Shown here: one piece after another, positions 20,946 to 31,860 of the stretch
Position numbering within the stretch: the first letter of the stretch is position 1
Layout: every line of letters starts with the position of its first letter
Source of the DNA: Cupriavidus neocaledonicus
GTDB taxonomy: Bacteria > Pseudomonadota > Gammaproteobacteria > Burkholderiales > Burkholderiaceae
Reading direction: 5' to 3'
NCBI RefSeq assembly: GCF_000372525.1
Contig: NZ_AQUR01000101.1
Location: forward strand, 62,001 to 126,000
Length of the DNA stretch: 64,000 nucleotides
The notes under the pieces: generated by a model
Seen by the model: only the letters and a program-made list of their open reading frames with translations
The model's database searches: none
What the model was told of the DNA's origin: nothing
Translations under genes and position numbers: made by a program

Positions 20946-21452
20946 ATGAACGCCACGAACCATGGGGCCTGTGTGCTGGCCCTCCTGTTATCGGTGGCGT
21001 GCGCGCCATTGCCGATCGCCAGGCGCGCGCCGCCGCCGCCCGCCGCCAAGGTAGAAGTCCCCGAGGCACCCAAGGAACGCGCCACGCCGATCGCACCCAG
21101 GGTCATCAACCTGGCCGCGGCGTGCAAGCGCACCGAGGAAGACGGCTTCCGCGAAGACGCGCTGATGGACGTCAAGGCCAACGAGGTGCGCGCGCTGAAA
21201 TGGAAGCTGTGGGTATCGCGGCGCGGTAGTTGCGAATTCAACCTGGCCCAGTTCCGCCAGATACGCGAGACCCCGCACATCGAGCTGCAGGCGATCGACG
21301 GCAGCCAGTGCAAGCTGCTGGTCTGGCAGGATCCGCGCCGCGTCACGCTGGCGCACAACCGCTGCGAGAAGTACTGCACGCCCGGCATCTATGAGCAGGC
21401 GTGGCCGGTGCTGTTCGATCCCAAGAGCGGTGCCTGCGCCGAAGTGCGCTGA
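20946..21452 (+). CDS. Putative lipoprotein, function unknown
   Basis: This is a 168-residue protein with a short hydrophobic N-terminus ending LLLSVACAPLP, which resembles but does not perfectly match a lipobox. A proline/alanine linker follows, then a compact domain with several cysteines (AACKRTEEDGF, GSCEFNLAQFRQIRE, GSQCKLLVW, NRCEKYCTPGIY, GACAEVR). The even number of cysteines suggests disulphides in the periplasm. The ATG at 20946 follows AAGGAGT. Homology was not recognised. Confidence 0.7.
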   Translation: MNATNHGACVLALLLSVACAPLPIARRAPPPPAAKVEVPEAPKERATPIAPRVINLAAACKRTEEDGFREDALMDVKANEVRALKWKLWVSRRGSCEFNLAQFRQIRETPHIELQAIDGSQCKLLVWQDPRRVTLAHNRCEKYCTPGIYEQAWPVLFDPKSGACAEVR

Positions 21453-21496
21453 GCGAAAGACGCTGAACCACCTGGCGCCGCAGCACCGCGGCGCCG

Positions 21497-22087
21497 CTAT
21501 TTCGCCTTGGGCACCCGGCCCATCAGGTAGAACTCGTCATTCGGGCGCATGCCGATGGTATTGGCCATGCGGTTGGACAGGCCGAAGAACGCGGTGATCG
21601 CGGCGATATCCCAGGCGTCCTCGTCGGAAAAGCCGTGCGCGCGCAGCGCATCGAAATCGGCCTCGTTGACTCCATGCGAAGCGGTGCAGACCTTCATCGC
21701 AAAGTCGAGCATGGCGCGCTGGCGCGGCGGGATGTCGGCCTTCAGGTAGTTTACCGCGACCTGGTCCGCGACCAGCGGCTTCTTCTCGTAGATGCGCAGG
21801 ATCGCGCCATGCGCCACCACGCAGTACAGGCACTGGTTGGCGGCGGACGTGGCCACCACGATCATTTCGCGCTCGCCCTTGGTCAGGCCGCCGTCCTTGA
21901 GCATCAGCGCATCGTGATAGGCGAAGAAGGCGCGGAACTCGTCGGGACGGTGCGCCAGCGCCAGGAACACGTTGGGAACGAAGCCGGCCTTTTCCTGGAC
22001 CTCAAGGATGCGCGCGCGGATATCGTCGGGAAGGTCGGCCAGCGCCGGGATGGGGTAGCGGCTGATCGGGAATGCCGTGTCAGACAT
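21497..22087 (-). CDS. AhpD-like / carboxymuconolactone decarboxylase family protein
   Basis: This is a 196-residue alkylhydroperoxidase-like protein. The redox motif is CLYCVVAHG, with two cysteines two residues apart and a histidine shortly after, inside the family context REMIVVATSAANQCLYCVVAHGA. The N-terminal part (FPISRYPIPALADLPDDIRARI) resembles the peroxidase-related subfamily. Members use the vicinal cysteines to reduce hydroperoxides; substrate and partner cannot be told here. It is convergent with the putative lipoprotein and divergent from waaC. Confidence 0.82.
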   Translation of the reverse strand: MSDTAFPISRYPIPALADLPDDIRARILEVQEKAGFVPNVFLALAHRPDEFRAFFAYHDALMLKDGGLTKGEREMIVVATSAANQCLYCVVAHGAILRIYEKKPLVADQVAVNYLKADIPPRQRAMLDFAMKVCTASHGVNEADFDALRAHGFSDEDAWDIAAITAFFGLSNRMANTIGMRPNDEFYLMGRVPKAK

Positions 22088-22267
22088 GGTGGTCTCCGGT
22101 TGGGATTGGCGTCATCGTCGTGAGGCTTCTGCCACCAATACTACCGGATCGCGCGCAAGCCGGCGGACCGCATGTCGCCCATGCATCGCACGGACAGATG
22201 CCGGCCGGATCAGGCATACTACGCACCTTCCGAACCAGGCGGGCCCCTGACCGCGCTACTGTTCCCG

Positions 22268-23245
22268 ATGAAACGCATTCTCATCGTCAAGCTGACTTCG
22301 CTCGGCGACATGGTGTTCACCCAGCCGCTGGTGGCTGACCTGCAGCGCGCCTTTCCCGGCGTCAAGATCGACTGGATCGCCGACTCGTACTGCGCCGACG
22401 TGCCGCGCTGGAACCCCAACATCGATCGTGTGATCGCCGCACCGCTGCGCGGCTTCAAGAAGGCGCGCAGCTGGGCCGGGCTGCGCGAGATCTTCGGCGC
22501 CCTGCGCGCCTTGCGCCGCGAGAAGTACGATGCGGTACTGGACGTCCACGGCGTCTACAAGAGCGCCATCGTCACCTTCCTCGCCCGCACGCGCCACCGT
22601 TACGGCCTGCCGGTCCAGGAACTGGGCGAGAGCGGCGCGCGCTTCGCCTACAACCATGTGTTCCAGCCGTTCGTGGAAGAGGACTGCGCGCGCAACCGCA
22701 TGCGCCGCGCCGTCAGCCGCGCGCTAGGCTACGACATGACGCGGGAGATGGAGTACGGCCTGAAAATGCCGGCCGACACGCCCGCCGCCGCCGCCAAGGG
22801 CCCGTATGCGATGCTGTTCCACGCCACCTCCAGCGAGGAAAAGAAGTGGCCGGTGGCCGACTGGATCAGCGTCGGCAGCGCCATCTCGGCGCGCGGCCTG
22901 CGCGTGCTGGTGCCCTGGGGCAATGACGCCGAGCGGCTGGAAGCCGAGACCATCGCCGCCAGCGTGCCCGGCGCCGAGGTGATGCCGCGCCTCAGCATCA
23001 CCGGCGTGGCGCAGATGGTGGGCAAGGCGTCGCTGGTGGTCGGCATGGATACCGGTTTCGTGCATATTGCCGACGCGCTGCGCCGGCCGACGGTGATCCT
23101 GTTCACCACCACTTCGCGCCACCTGTATGGCGTCGATGCGCCGGGTCGCGCGGTGTCGCTGGGCGGCGGCGGCGTGGTGCCGCAACGGGCCGAGGTGCTG
23201 GCGGCCATCGACGAGGTGATGCCGCAGGTCACTTCGACAAACTGA
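22268..23245 (+). CDS. waaC: Lipopolysaccharide heptosyltransferase I
   Basis: WaaC adds the first L-glycero-D-manno-heptose to Kdo of the LPS inner core at the inner face of the cytoplasmic membrane. The 325-residue protein is of the GT9 family: ILIVKLTSLGDMVFTQPLV at the N-terminus, HATSSEEKKWPVADWI in the middle and GMDTGFVHIADALRRPTVILFTTTS near the end. The ATG at 22268 begins at the family methionine. Heptose supply genes (rfaE, rfaD) lie at 55040-57010 in this same window. Confidence 0.93.
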   Translation: MKRILIVKLTSLGDMVFTQPLVADLQRAFPGVKIDWIADSYCADVPRWNPNIDRVIAAPLRGFKKARSWAGLREIFGALRALRREKYDAVLDVHGVYKSAIVTFLARTRHRYGLPVQELGESGARFAYNHVFQPFVEEDCARNRMRRAVSRALGYDMTREMEYGLKMPADTPAAAAKGPYAMLFHATSSEEKKWPVADWISVGSAISARGLRVLVPWGNDAERLEAETIAASVPGAEVMPRLSITGVAQMVGKASLVVGMDTGFVHIADALRRPTVILFTTTSRHLYGVDAPGRAVSLGGGGVVPQRAEVLAAIDEVMPQVTSTN

Positions 23246-23267
23246 TCCTCCCAGGCAACGGGAATAA

Positions 23268-23299
23268 AAAAGGGCCGGCGCGAATGCGCCGGCCCTTTT
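23268..23299. terminator. Bidirectional terminator between waaC and msbA
   Basis: GGGCCGGCGC (23272-23281), loop GAAT, GCGCCGGCCC (23286-23295), with an A-run before and TTTT after. It can end transcripts from both convergent genes. Confidence 0.88.
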
Positions 23300-23318
23300 G
23301 CCTGATGATGCCCGCCGC

Positions 23319-25094
23319 CTAGTGGCTGGCGAACTGGATCCGGTGCAGCCCGGCGTACAGGCCGTTGGCCGCCAGCAGCTGCGCGTGGGTGCCGGTCTCG
23401 GCAAGGCGGCCGTGGTCGAGCACGGCGATGCGATCGGCATTCTCGATGGTCGACAGCCGGTGCGCGATCACCAGCGTGGTGCGGCCCTTCATCAGCTCCT
23501 CCAGCGCCGCCTGCACCTGCCGCTCCGATTCCGAATCCAGCGCCGAGGTGGCCTCGTCCAGGATCAGGATCGGCGCATCCTTGTACAGCGCGCGCGCGAT
23601 CGCCAGGCGCTGGCGCTGGCCGCCGGACAGCTTCATGCCGTTGTCGCCGATATTGGTCTGCACGCCCTCGGGCAGGCCCTTCACGGTTTCGGTCAGGTAG
23701 GCCGCCGCCAGCGCGCGCTCGACGCGGTCCATGTCGATCTCGCTGCCGGGCTGCGCGCCATAGGCCACATTGGCCGCGACCGTGTCGTTGAACAGCACCA
23801 CGTCCTGGCTGACGAAGGCGATCTGGTTGCGCAGGTCCTTCAGCGACAGCTCGGTCAGCGGCACGCCGTCGAGCAGGATGCGCCCCGAGGTGGGATCGAA
23901 GAAGCGCGGCACCAGGTTGACCAGGGTGGTCTTGCCGCTGCCCGACGGGCCTACCAGCGCCACCACCTCGCCCGGGCTGACGCGCAGGTCGATGCCATCG
24001 AGCGCGGCGCGCGGCGCCTCGCCATAGCGGAAGCCGACCTGCTCGAAGGCCAGTTCGCCGCGGGCGCGCGCGAGCGGCTTGCCGCCATCCTGCGGCTCGA
24101 CCGGCTCGTCGATCAGCCGGAAGATCATCTCGGCGGCGGTGATGCCGCGCGTCAGCGGCTGGTTGATGTCGGTCAGGTGCTTGAGCGGCGAGATCAGCAG
24201 CAGCATCGCCATGACGAAGCCGGTAAAGCCGCCCACCGTGGTCTGGTTGGCCTGCGCCTGCACCATGGCAATGGTGATGATCACCGACAGCGCCAGCGCC
24301 GCCAGGAAGGCCGTGACCGGCTGGTTCAGCCCGCCCGCCACCGCCATGCGCATCGAGTAGTTCTTGAGCCGCTCGGCCACGGTGCGGAAGCGCCGCAGTT
24401 CATAGGCCTCGCCGCCATGCAGCTTGACCACCTTGTAGCCGCCCACCGCCTCTTCGACCACATAGGCGGCATTGTTGGTATAGGTCTGGTGATCGCGGTT
24501 GAGCTTGCGCAGCCGGCGGTTGATCTTGGACATCAGGTAGCCGATCACCGGCAGGATTACCGCGACGATCAGCGTCAGGCGCCAGTTGGTGTAGAACAGG
24601 TAGATCAGCAGCGCGACCACGGTCAGCGAATCGCGCACCAGCGTGATGAACACGCTGGTCAGGATCTGCAGCACCTGGTTGACCTCGAAGATCACCGCGT
24701 TGATCAGCGACGCGGCGGTATTGCGGTGGTAGAACGATGCCGGCGCCTGCAGCAGGCGCTCGAACATCTGCAGCCGCATCTTCAGCAGCACGCGGTTCGA
24801 GATCAGGTTCAGCAGGTAGCCTGACGCAAACTGCGCCACGCCACGGATCAGCGCCACGCCGGTCAGGATCGCCGGCACATGCCACAGCGTGCCGGCGTAG
24901 TCGCCGCCGAAGCCCTTGTCGAGCAGGTCGTTGACGACCTTGGGGATCACCCCTTCGCTGGCGGCCACCACCGCCATCGCGAGGATGGCGCCGATGAAGA
25001 TGCGCAGCTCGGGGCGCAGGTAAGACCAGAGCCGGCTGGCCATGCTGGACGGCACGGCGGCACCTGGCGAAATGGGCGGTTTGGATGTGGTCAC
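23319..25094 (-). CDS. msbA: Lipid A export ABC transporter MsbA
   Basis: MsbA is a homodimeric half-transporter that flips lipid A-core across the inner membrane. The 591 residues carry an N-terminal six-helix membrane domain (about residues 20-310) and a C-terminal ATPase with Walker [10 protein letters not shown], signature LSGGQRQR and Walker [13 protein letters not shown]. The membrane coupling part ([14 protein letters not shown]) is typical. Translation likely starts at GTG 25094, with AGAAG upstream. Another GTG at 25130 would add 12 residues. The gene is downstream of the GT25 gene on the same strand. Confidence 0.93.
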   Translation of the reverse strand: MTTSKPPISPGAAVPSSMASRLWSYLRPELRIFIGAILAMAVVAASEGVIPKVVNDLLDKGFGGDYAGTLWHVPAILTGVALIRGVAQFASGYLLNLISNRVLLKMRLQMFERLLQAPASFYHRNTAASLINAVIFEVNQVLQILTSVFITLVRDSLTVVALLIYLFYTNWRLTLIVAVILPVIGYLMSKINRRLRKLNRDHQTYTNNAAYVVEEAVGGYKVVKLHGGEAYELRRFRTVAERLKNYSMRMAVAGGLNQPVTAFLAALALSVIITIAMVQAQANQTTVGGFTGFVMAMLLLISPLKHLTDINQPLTRGITAAEMIFRLIDEPVEPQDGGKPLARARGELAFEQVGFRYGEAPRAALDGIDLRVSPGEVVALVGPSGSGKTTLVNLVPRFFDPTSGRILLDGVPLTELSLKDLRNQIAFVSQDVVLFNDTVAANVAYGAQPGSEIDMDRVERALAAAYLTETVKGLPEGVQTNIGDNGMKLSGGQRQRLAIARALYKDAPILILDEATSALDSESERQVQAALEELMKGRTTLVIAHRLSTIENADRIAVLDHGRLAETGTHAQLLAANGLYAGLHRIQFASH

Positions 25095-25142
25095 TGGGTT
25101 TTCTTCTGGATGAGGGCGGCGTTCCGGCACCAGGGCATGGCG

Positions 25143-25916
25143 CTAGCCCGGCCGCTTCTGGCGCGCGACGCGCAGGAACGGCCTGACGAAGACCTGGAAC
25201 AGGAAGCGCTGGTAGACATAGCGGCGCAGATAATAGCCGACACTGCGACGCGCCTTGTCGGTGGCGTCGAGGTCGGCGCGATGCGTTTCCAGCGACGAGG
25301 CTTCGGCCAGTTCGGTCAGGCCGATGCAATACGGGACCACGGCACGGACCGAGACCAGCCCGCGCCGCTCGAACGCCGACCAGTAGTCGGCGGCGCACCA
25401 GGTCGGTTGCAGCCCGGCCACCAGCCGCTCGGCGGCGGCGCGGGTGACGACATAGCCATGCGCGCGCCACCATTCGCCATAGCGCCGCACCAGCTTGCGT
25501 CGTTGGCCGAGCGGCCTGATGCCCCAACGGGTGAATTTGTCGACATGCGACAGCAGCACGACGTCGGGACGGTCAGGGTCCAGCTCCGACGCCAGGGCCT
25601 CGAGCACCGCCGGCACGTCATCGCCCAGCAGTGCATCGTCTTCCAGCACCAGCGCCAGGCTGGCGCCGTCCTCGAGCATCTTGCGGTAGACCCCCAGATG
25701 GCTCAGCGCGCAGCCGATCTCGCCGCGGCTCATCGGACGGTAGCTGGTGCTGGCGGCCTGCGCATCGTAGCGGCGCGCGACCTCGTCCTCGGCCAGCGCG
25801 CGCCCGTTCACCGCGGCAAACACCTGGAACGGCACGCCCAGGCGCGTCAGCTGGCCGGCAATGCGCTCGCGGCGCGCCTGCGCGGTTTCGAGGTTGATCA
25901 CGTAGGCGCCGATCAT
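25143..25916 (-). CDS. Glycosyltransferase family 25 (LPS core type)
   Basis: This is a 257-residue protein of the GT25 family, which adds galactose or glucose to the LPS core. It has the N-terminal AYVINLETAQARRERIAGQL, the family landmark SRGEIGCALSHLGVYRKM and the acidic LVLEDDALL that probably holds the metal-nucleotide site. The ATG at 25916 matches the usual family start; an upstream extension of 40 codons is not family-like. It lies between divergent GT2 and msbA, in an LPS context. The sugar transferred is unknown. Confidence 0.85.
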   Translation of the reverse strand: MIGAYVINLETAQARRERIAGQLTRLGVPFQVFAAVNGRALAEDEVARRYDAQAASTSYRPMSRGEIGCALSHLGVYRKMLEDGASLALVLEDDALLGDDVPAVLEALASELDPDRPDVVLLSHVDKFTRWGIRPLGQRRKLVRRYGEWWRAHGYVVTRAAAERLVAGLQPTWCAADYWSAFERRGLVSVRAVVPYCIGLTELAEASSLETHRADLDATDKARRSVGYYLRRYVYQRFLFQVFVRPFLRVARQKRPG

Positions 25917-26229
25917 GCCGCCACCGCCCGTGCGTGCTGGCCGATCCGGCGTGAAAGGGAGATCGATGCGGCGGCGATCGATGCGGCACATGCCACCAGG
26001 GATAAAACAGTTTCCATCCCTGTGAATCGGGACCAATGTGCTCGTGTCATCAATTTGGCAACTGAGATCTGGGCTTCGGCGCGCGCGGCGCGCACCGGCA
26101 ATCGCAGGCAGGCGGCTGCGGGGCCACTGCGCCGGTGCGGTAGAATACGCGCTCTTCCATCAGCGCCCGGCTGGCGGCGACGCCGGCGGCTGGCCGGCCT
26201 GGCCCGGACGGGGCGCGCCCCTACGTTCC
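25917..26229. other. Divergent region between GT25 and GT2 genes
   Basis: These 313 bases hold no convincing gene. TAGAAT at 26141-26146 is a possible -10 for the rightward glycosyltransferase. No clear -35 element, operator or hairpin was recognised. Confidence 0.35.
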
Positions 26230-26994
26230 ATGAAAGTCTCCGCCGTCATCATTACCAGGAATGAAGCTCACAATATCGGGCCATGCCTTGAAAGCGTGTC
26301 CTGGTGCGAAGAGGCGATTATAGTGGATTGGGCCAGCACGGACGACACGGCGGCGATCGCGCGTGCCGCCGGCGCCACCGTGATCCAAACCGACGACTGG
26401 CCCGGCTTCGGCCCGCAGAAAAACCGCGCGGTCCAGGCCGCCAGCGGCGACTGGATCCTCAGCCTGGACGCCGATGAACGCGTCACCCCCGCGCTGCGCG
26501 ACGAAATCCTGCACCACCTGCAGCAAGCCGATGCGCGGGCACTGGCACTGCCGCGCCTGTCCGCGTTCTGCGGCACCTTCGTGCGCCATGCCGGCTGGTA
26601 TCCGGACTACGTCACCCGGGTGTTCCGCAAGGGCCGCGGCCGCTTCACCGACGATCTCGTGCACGAACACCTGAAGGTGGACGATCCGGTCACGCGGCTG
26701 CGCGAGCCGCTGATCCACTACAGCTACCGCTCGCTGTCCGACGTGCTGCGCAAGATCGACAGCTATTCCAGCGCCGGCGCGCAGCAGGCCTATGCCCGCG
26801 GCAAGCGCAGCTCGGTCGCGTCGGCGGCGGGCCACGGCTTGTGGGCGTTCGTGCGCACCTACCTGCTCAAGCGCGGCTTCCTCGACGGCAGTGCCGGCTT
26901 CGGCGTCGCGCTGATGAATGCGCAGGCCAGCTACTACAAGTACGCCAAGCTGGCGCAGCTGCACGCCGCGGCGGACCACAAGGCCGCCGGCTGA
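26230..26994 (+). CDS. Glycosyltransferase family 2, LPS core type
   Basis: This is a 254-residue GT2 (GT-A fold) enzyme with the typical opening VSAVIITRNEAHNIGPCLESVSWCEEAIIVD, the acidic metal/nucleotide motif LSLDADERV near residue 82, and a later YPDYVTRVFRKGRGRFTDDLVHEHL. It resembles the WaaE/KdtX group, which adds glucose to heptose in the core. That assignment rests on resemblance and neighbourhood only. The next glycosyltransferase starts 46 bases downstream on the same strand. Confidence 0.83.
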   Translation: MKVSAVIITRNEAHNIGPCLESVSWCEEAIIVDWASTDDTAAIARAAGATVIQTDDWPGFGPQKNRAVQAASGDWILSLDADERVTPALRDEILHHLQQADARALALPRLSAFCGTFVRHAGWYPDYVTRVFRKGRGRFTDDLVHEHLKVDDPVTRLREPLIHYSYRSLSDVLRKIDSYSSAGAQQAYARGKRSSVASAAGHGLWAFVRTYLLKRGFLDGSAGFGVALMNAQASYYKYAKLAQLHAAADHKAAG

Positions 26995-27040
26995 AGCGCA
27001 AAGCAGCCGCGCGCCGCCCCACCCCTTACCTTCTCGATCG

Positions 27041-28111
27041 ATGAAAGTTGGCATCTCCTGCAATCGCTTCGGCGCCGGCGGCGGCCTGGAGCGCTACGCG
27101 CTCGACATCAGCCGGGCCATGGCGAAGCGCGCCGATACCGACGTCTCGGTCTACGCGCGCCGCTTCGACGCCGGCGTGGCGGCATCCGCCGGTGTTGCGG
27201 CGCATCGGATCGTGGTGTCGTGGCTGCCGGGCAAGCTGCGCGACCGCTTTTTCTCGTGGCGGCTGCAGGGGCTGCGCGATGCCGGCGAAGTGCTGATCGG
27301 CTGCAACCGCGTGCGCGGTTCCGATATCGCCATCTGCGGCGGCACCCATCGCGGCTATCTCGCCGCGCGCGGCACGCCGGCGCGGCGCTCGGACCAGTGG
27401 CAGATCGATCTCGAAAGCGCGCAATATGCCGGCGCGCACCGCGTGGTGGCGCATTCCGCGCTGATGCGGCGCGAAGTGGTCGAGCTGTACGGGATCGCGC
27501 CCGAGCGCGTCGAGCTGGTCTACCCGCCGGTCGACACGCAGCGCTTCACGCCCGTCGATGCCGACGCGCGCGCGGCGCTGCGGCGCGAATTCGGCTTCGG
27601 CGACGACGAGATCGTGTTCCTGTTCCCGTCGTCGGGCCATGCGCGCAAGGGCTTCGACCTGCTGGCCGACTATTTCTCGCGCTCGGACTTGCCGATCACG
27701 CTGGCCGTGGCCGGGCGCCCGGTCGGGCGCACCATCCCGCGCGTGCGCGAGCTGGGCTATAGCAGCCGCATCGACGCGCTCTACCGCGCCGCCGATTTCA
27801 CCATCCTGGCGTCGGGCTATGAGCCGTTCGGGCTGGTGGGGGTGGAATCGGTGCTGTGCGGCACGCCGCTGGTGTTTGCCGACAATATCGCCTGCCTGGA
27901 AGTGATCCGGCCGCAGGCGGTGCATGCGTTCTCGCGCGCGCGCGGCGAGACCCTGGACCATGCCATCCGCGCCGCGGTGGCATCGGTACGCAGTGGCCGG
28001 GCGCGGCTGTCAAACCCGCTGGCGCTGCTCGACTACGATCCGGATATCGGGGTCCACGTCGACACCCTGCTGCGGCTCGCTGCCGACGCGCGCGCCGCCC
28101 GGCACGCCTGA
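27041..28111 (+). CDS. Glycosyltransferase family 4, LPS core type
   Basis: This is a 356-residue GT-B enzyme with the N-terminal GAGGGLERYALDISRAMAKR and a C-terminal nucleotide-sugar region, ASGYEPFGLVGVESVLCGTPLVF, containing the family E-x7-E motif. The layout (GLERY start, then RVELVYPPVDTQRF) resembles WaaG, glucosyltransferase I of the LPS core. It follows the GT2 gene in the same operon. It is convergent with dnaE, with only 28 bases between the two and no hairpin recognised. Confidence 0.83.
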   Translation: MKVGISCNRFGAGGGLERYALDISRAMAKRADTDVSVYARRFDAGVAASAGVAAHRIVVSWLPGKLRDRFFSWRLQGLRDAGEVLIGCNRVRGSDIAICGGTHRGYLAARGTPARRSDQWQIDLESAQYAGAHRVVAHSALMRREVVELYGIAPERVELVYPPVDTQRFTPVDADARAALRREFGFGDDEIVFLFPSSGHARKGFDLLADYFSRSDLPITLAVAGRPVGRTIPRVRELGYSSRIDALYRAADFTILASGYEPFGLVGVESVLCGTPLVFADNIACLEVIRPQAVHAFSRARGETLDHAIRAAVASVRSGRARLSNPLALLDYDPDIGVHVDTLLRLAADARAARHA

Positions 28112-28139
28112 CGCAGCGCGGCGGGGATGCAGGGGCCGC

Positions 28140-31100
28140 TTATTCGTAGACCGTGCTGACGGCATCCGCCGACAGCACCTGGCGCAGCGCGGTCAGCGCC
28201 TCGTCCGACGGCACCACCTGCCAGTCGGGGCCGAGCATGGCCTCGCAACTGGCTGACTTCGCCTCGTAGCGGATCCGCACCGGCAGGCCCTGCACGCCGC
28301 TGGCACGCGCCAGGTGGGGCATCAGCAGCTCGCGCAGCATGCCGGTCGAGGAATTGCCGTTCATCGACAGCCGCACCGCGCTGGCAAAGCGCACCCGCGC
28401 GGCGACCAGGTCCATCACCGATTCGGCGGTGAAGCGCACGCCGCCGGTGAAGGTATCGTGGCGCGCATTGCCGGTGGCGATCAGCAGTTCGTCCTCGCGG
28501 AACATCTGCCGGTTGGCGTCGAAGACCTCGTTGAACACGGTCATCTCGACCAGGCCGGTGCCGTCGTCGAGCGTGACGATCAGCATCTTGCCGCGCTGCG
28601 TCATCTGCGTGCGCATGCCGCTGATCACGCCGGCGATGGTCTTGCCGCGCACGTCGCGGCCGAAGCCGCCGCCGTTGCCCTGCACTTCCTTTTCCAGCGC
28701 GGCCAGCGTGCCCTTGTTGAAGCGCCGCACCTCGTCGCGGTAGGCGTCGAACAGGTGGCCCGAAAAGTAGTAGCCGAGCGCCTGCTTCTCTTCCTGCAGC
28801 GTGCGCTTGGGACTCCAGCGCGGCTCGTCGAGCAGCTCAGGCCGGTGCGCGTCGCCGGCATCGCCCATCAGGTCGAACAGCGACACCTGGTTGGCCGACT
28901 CCGCCTTCTGCTCGGCGGCTTCCATCGCGATCGGCACCGACGCGAGCAGCTGCGCGCGGTTGTCGTTGAGGCTGTCGAAGGCGCCGGCGCGGATCAGCGC
29001 CTCGATGGTGCGTCGGTTGACCTGGCGGCGATCGACCCGCTCGCAGAAATCGAACAGGTCGGTGAAGGGCCGCTCCTCGCGCGCGCGCAGGATGTCCTCG
29101 ATCGCGCCCTGCCCGCTGCCCTTGATGCCACCGAGGCCGTAGCGGATGGTCTTCGGGTCGGTCGGCGCGAAGCGGTATTCGCTGGCGTTGACGTCCGGCG
29201 GCAGCACCGCGATCTTGTTGAGCTTGCAGTCCTCGTAGAGGATCTTGACCTTGTCGGTGTCGTCCATGGCCAGCGACATGTTGGCTGCCATGAATTCGGC
29301 CGGGTGGTGGGCCTTGAGCCACGCGGTGTAGTACGCCAGCAGCGCATAGGCGGCGGCGTGCGACTTGTTGAAGCCGTAGCCCGCGAACTTCTCCATCAGG
29401 TCGAAGATGTCGTCGGCCTGCTGCGCGGACAGCCCGTTCTTGTCGGCGCCCTCGCGGAACATGACGCGGTGCTGCGCCATTTCCTCGGGCTTCTTCTTGC
29501 CCATGGCGCGGCGCAGCAGGTCGGCGCCGCCGAGCGAGTAGCCGCCGATGATCTGCGCCATCTGCATCACCTGCTCCTGGTAGACCATGATGCCGTAGGT
29601 CTCTTTCAGGACGGGTTCGACGCGCGGATCGGGATACTCGACCTTCTCGCGGCCGTGCTTGCGCGCGCAGAAGCTGGGGATCAGGTCCATCGGGCCGGGA
29701 CGGTACAGCGCCACCAGCGCGATGATGTCCTCGAAGCGGTCGGGCTTGGCGTCCTTGAGCATGCCCTGCATGCCGCGGCTTTCCAGCTGGAACACGGCGA
29801 CCGTGTTGGCGGTCTTGAGGATGTCGAAGGCGGGGCCGTCGTCGAGCGGGATATGGCTGCAGTTCCAGTCGGCCTTGCTCGGGTCGAGGCGGCGGATATA
29901 GCGCTCGGCCCAGTCCAGGATGGTCAGCGTGGTCAGGCCCAGGAAGTCGAACTTGACCAGGCCGGCGGCCTCGACGTCGTCCTTGTCGTACTGGCTGACC
30001 ACGCCGCTCATGCCGTCGTTCTGCGCGCCCTGCGTGTACAGCGGGCAGAAGTCGGTGAGCTTGCCGGGCGCGATCAGCACGCCGCCGGCGTGCATGCCGA
30101 CGTTGCGGGTCATGCCCTCGACGCGTTGCGCCAGCTCCAGCAGCTGGCGCACTTCTTCCTCGTTGCGCTCGCGCTCGGTCAGCAGCGGCTCTTCTTTCTT
30201 CGCTTCCTCGATGGTGACCAGCTTGCCCGGCTTGAACGGGATCAGCTTGGCAATGCCGTCGACGAAGCCGTAGCCGAGGTCGAGCACGCGGCCCACGTCG
30301 CGCACCGCGGCCTTGGCCGCCATGGTGCCGAAGGTGGCGATCTGCGACACCGCGTCCTTGCCGTACTTTTCCTTCACGTAGGTGATCACGCGATCGCGGC
30401 CGTGCTGGCAGAAGTCGATGTCGAAGTCGGGCATCGAGACCCGTTCCGGGTTCAGGAAACGCTCGAACAGCAGCGCGTACTTGAGCGGGTCGAGGTCGGT
30501 AATGCCGAGCGCATAGGCGACCAGCGAGCCGGCACCCGAGCCCCGGCCCGGGCCCACCGGCACACCGTTGTTCTTGGCCCAGTTGATAAAGTCCGCCACG
30601 ATCAGGAAGTAGCCGGGGAAGCCCATCTTGATGATGGTGCCGGTCTCGAACTCCAGCCGCGCGTAGTATTCCGGGCGCTTCGCCTCGCGCACCGCCTCGT
30701 CCGGGAACAGCACCGCCAGGCGCTTCTCCAGGCCTTCCTTGGCCATGAACACGAGATAGTCGTCGAGCGACATGCCGTCCGGGGTCGGGAACAGCGGCAG
30801 GCGCGGCTTGCCCAGTTCCAGCGTCAGGTTGCAGCGGCGCGCGATCTCGACCGCGTTCTCCAGCGCCGACGGGATGTCGGCGAACAGCGCGCACATCTCG
30901 TCCTGGGTCTTGAAGTACTGGTCGGTGGTGAAGCGCCGAGTGCGGCGCGGGTTGGCCAGCAGCTCGCCCTCGGCGATGCACACGCGCGCCTCGTGCGCGG
31001 TGTAGTCGTCGGGCGTCATGAACTGCACCGGATGCGTCGCCACCACCGGCAACTGCAGCGCCGCCGCCAGCTGCACCGCCTGCTGCACGTAGGCGTCGGT

Positions 31101-31652
31101 GCCGGCATGGCCGGCGCGCTGCAGCTCGATGTAGAAGCGCTGCGGGAATACCGCGGCCCAGTGCTGCGCGGCACAGCGCGCGCCGTCGGCATTGCCGTTG
31201 GCGAGCGCCATGCCGATATCGCCGCCCATCGCGCCCGACAGCGCGATCAGGCCCGTGGCCAGCGGCATGTCGTCCTCGCCCGGTTGCAGGAACCACGACG
31301 GGTCGATCTCGGCGCGGCCGCGGTGCTGGTTGCCCAGCCACGCGCGCGACAGCAGCATGCAGAGGTTCAGGTAGCCGCGCCGGTCCTGCACCAGCAGCAG
31401 CAGGCGCGCGGGCTTGTCGCGGTCCTCGGCATTGGTCAGCCACACGTCGGCGCCGACCACCGGCTTCACGCCCTTGCCGCGCGCTTCCTTGTAGTAGCGG
31501 ATCAGCCCGAAGGCGTTGGCAAGGTCCGTCAGGGCGAGCGCGCCCATGCCATCGGCGGCGGCGGCCTTGACGGCATCATCGAGGCGGACAATGCCGTCGA
31601 CGATGGAGTATTCGGAATGCAGGCGGAGGTGTACGAAGCGGGGTGCAGACAT
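28140..31652 (-). CDS. dnaE: DNA polymerase III alpha subunit
   Basis: DnaE is the replicative polymerase. It has 1170 residues, close to the usual 1160. The order is the N-terminal PHP domain ([21 protein letters not shown]), the palm with catalytic aspartates in MPDFDIDFC after [11 protein letters not shown], the fingers region ([31 protein letters not shown]), then helix-hairpin-helix and OB regions toward the C-terminus. The ATG at 31652 fits the family; an in-frame ATG three codons upstream is an alternative. It is divergent from trhO. Confidence 0.97.
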   Translation of the reverse strand: MSAPRFVHLRLHSEYSIVDGIVRLDDAVKAAAADGMGALALTDLANAFGLIRYYKEARGKGVKPVVGADVWLTNAEDRDKPARLLLLVQDRRGYLNLCMLLSRAWLGNQHRGRAEIDPSWFLQPGEDDMPLATGLIALSGAMGGDIGMALANGNADGARCAAQHWAAVFPQRFYIELQRAGHAGTDAYVQQAVQLAAALQLPVVATHPVQFMTPDDYTAHEARVCIAEGELLANPRRTRRFTTDQYFKTQDEMCALFADIPSALENAVEIARRCNLTLELGKPRLPLFPTPDGMSLDDYLVFMAKEGLEKRLAVLFPDEAVREAKRPEYYARLEFETGTIIKMGFPGYFLIVADFINWAKNNGVPVGPGRGSGAGSLVAYALGITDLDPLKYALLFERFLNPERVSMPDFDIDFCQHGRDRVITYVKEKYGKDAVSQIATFGTMAAKAAVRDVGRVLDLGYGFVDGIAKLIPFKPGKLVTIEEAKKEEPLLTERERNEEEVRQLLELAQRVEGMTRNVGMHAGGVLIAPGKLTDFCPLYTQGAQNDGMSGVVSQYDKDDVEAAGLVKFDFLGLTTLTILDWAERYIRRLDPSKADWNCSHIPLDDGPAFDILKTANTVAVFQLESRGMQGMLKDAKPDRFEDIIALVALYRPGPMDLIPSFCARKHGREKVEYPDPRVEPVLKETYGIMVYQEQVMQMAQIIGGYSLGGADLLRRAMGKKKPEEMAQHRVMFREGADKNGLSAQQADDIFDLMEKFAGYGFNKSHAAAYALLAYYTAWLKAHHPAEFMAANMSLAMDDTDKVKILYEDCKLNKIAVLPPDVNASEYRFAPTDPKTIRYGLGGIKGSGQGAIEDILRAREERPFTDLFDFCERVDRRQVNRRTIEALIRAGAFDSLNDNRAQLLASVPIAMEAAEQKAESANQVSLFDLMGDAGDAHRPELLDEPRWSPKRTLQEEKQALGYYFSGHLFDAYRDEVRRFNKGTLAALEKEVQGNGGGFGRDVRGKTIAGVISGMRTQMTQRGKMLIVTLDDGTGLVEMTVFNEVFDANRQMFREDELLIATGNARHDTFTGGVRFTAESVMDLVAARVRFASAVRLSMNGNSSTGMLRELLMPHLARASGVQGLPVRIRYEAKSASCEAMLGPDWQVVPSDEALTALRQVLSADAVSTVYE

Positions 31653-31779
31653 GGGCGACATTGTACCGGCTCGGCCCGCCCGCATGCCGCCAATGTTGCG
31701 CGCCACCGGAGCCGGCGCGCGCGGGCGCATAGCGGAGTGGCGTGCTTGGGAATGCGCCACGCGCAGGGTCCGCGCACGC

Positions 31780-31785
31780 TATAAT
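31780..31785 (+). promoter_or_regulatory. -10-like TATAAT upstream of trhO
   Basis: A perfect TATAAT consensus hexamer lies 75 bases before the trhO ATG in the dnaE-trhO divergent gap. No matching -35 at 16-18 bases was seen, so the assignment is tentative. Confidence 0.4.
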
Positions 31786-31860
31786 TTCGCCTTTCCAATC
31801 AGGCAGTTATCGCAGGCTGTCGGCGCCCTTCGGGACGCCGCGGCAGCGGCGCAGGGTCCC

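Noticed and set aside
28314-31784. 1156-codon open frame antisense to dnaE
   Set aside because: Its codons mirror the dnaE codon pattern, with long runs of His, Gln, Arg and Val typical of antisense shadows in G+C-rich DNA. No family was recognised.
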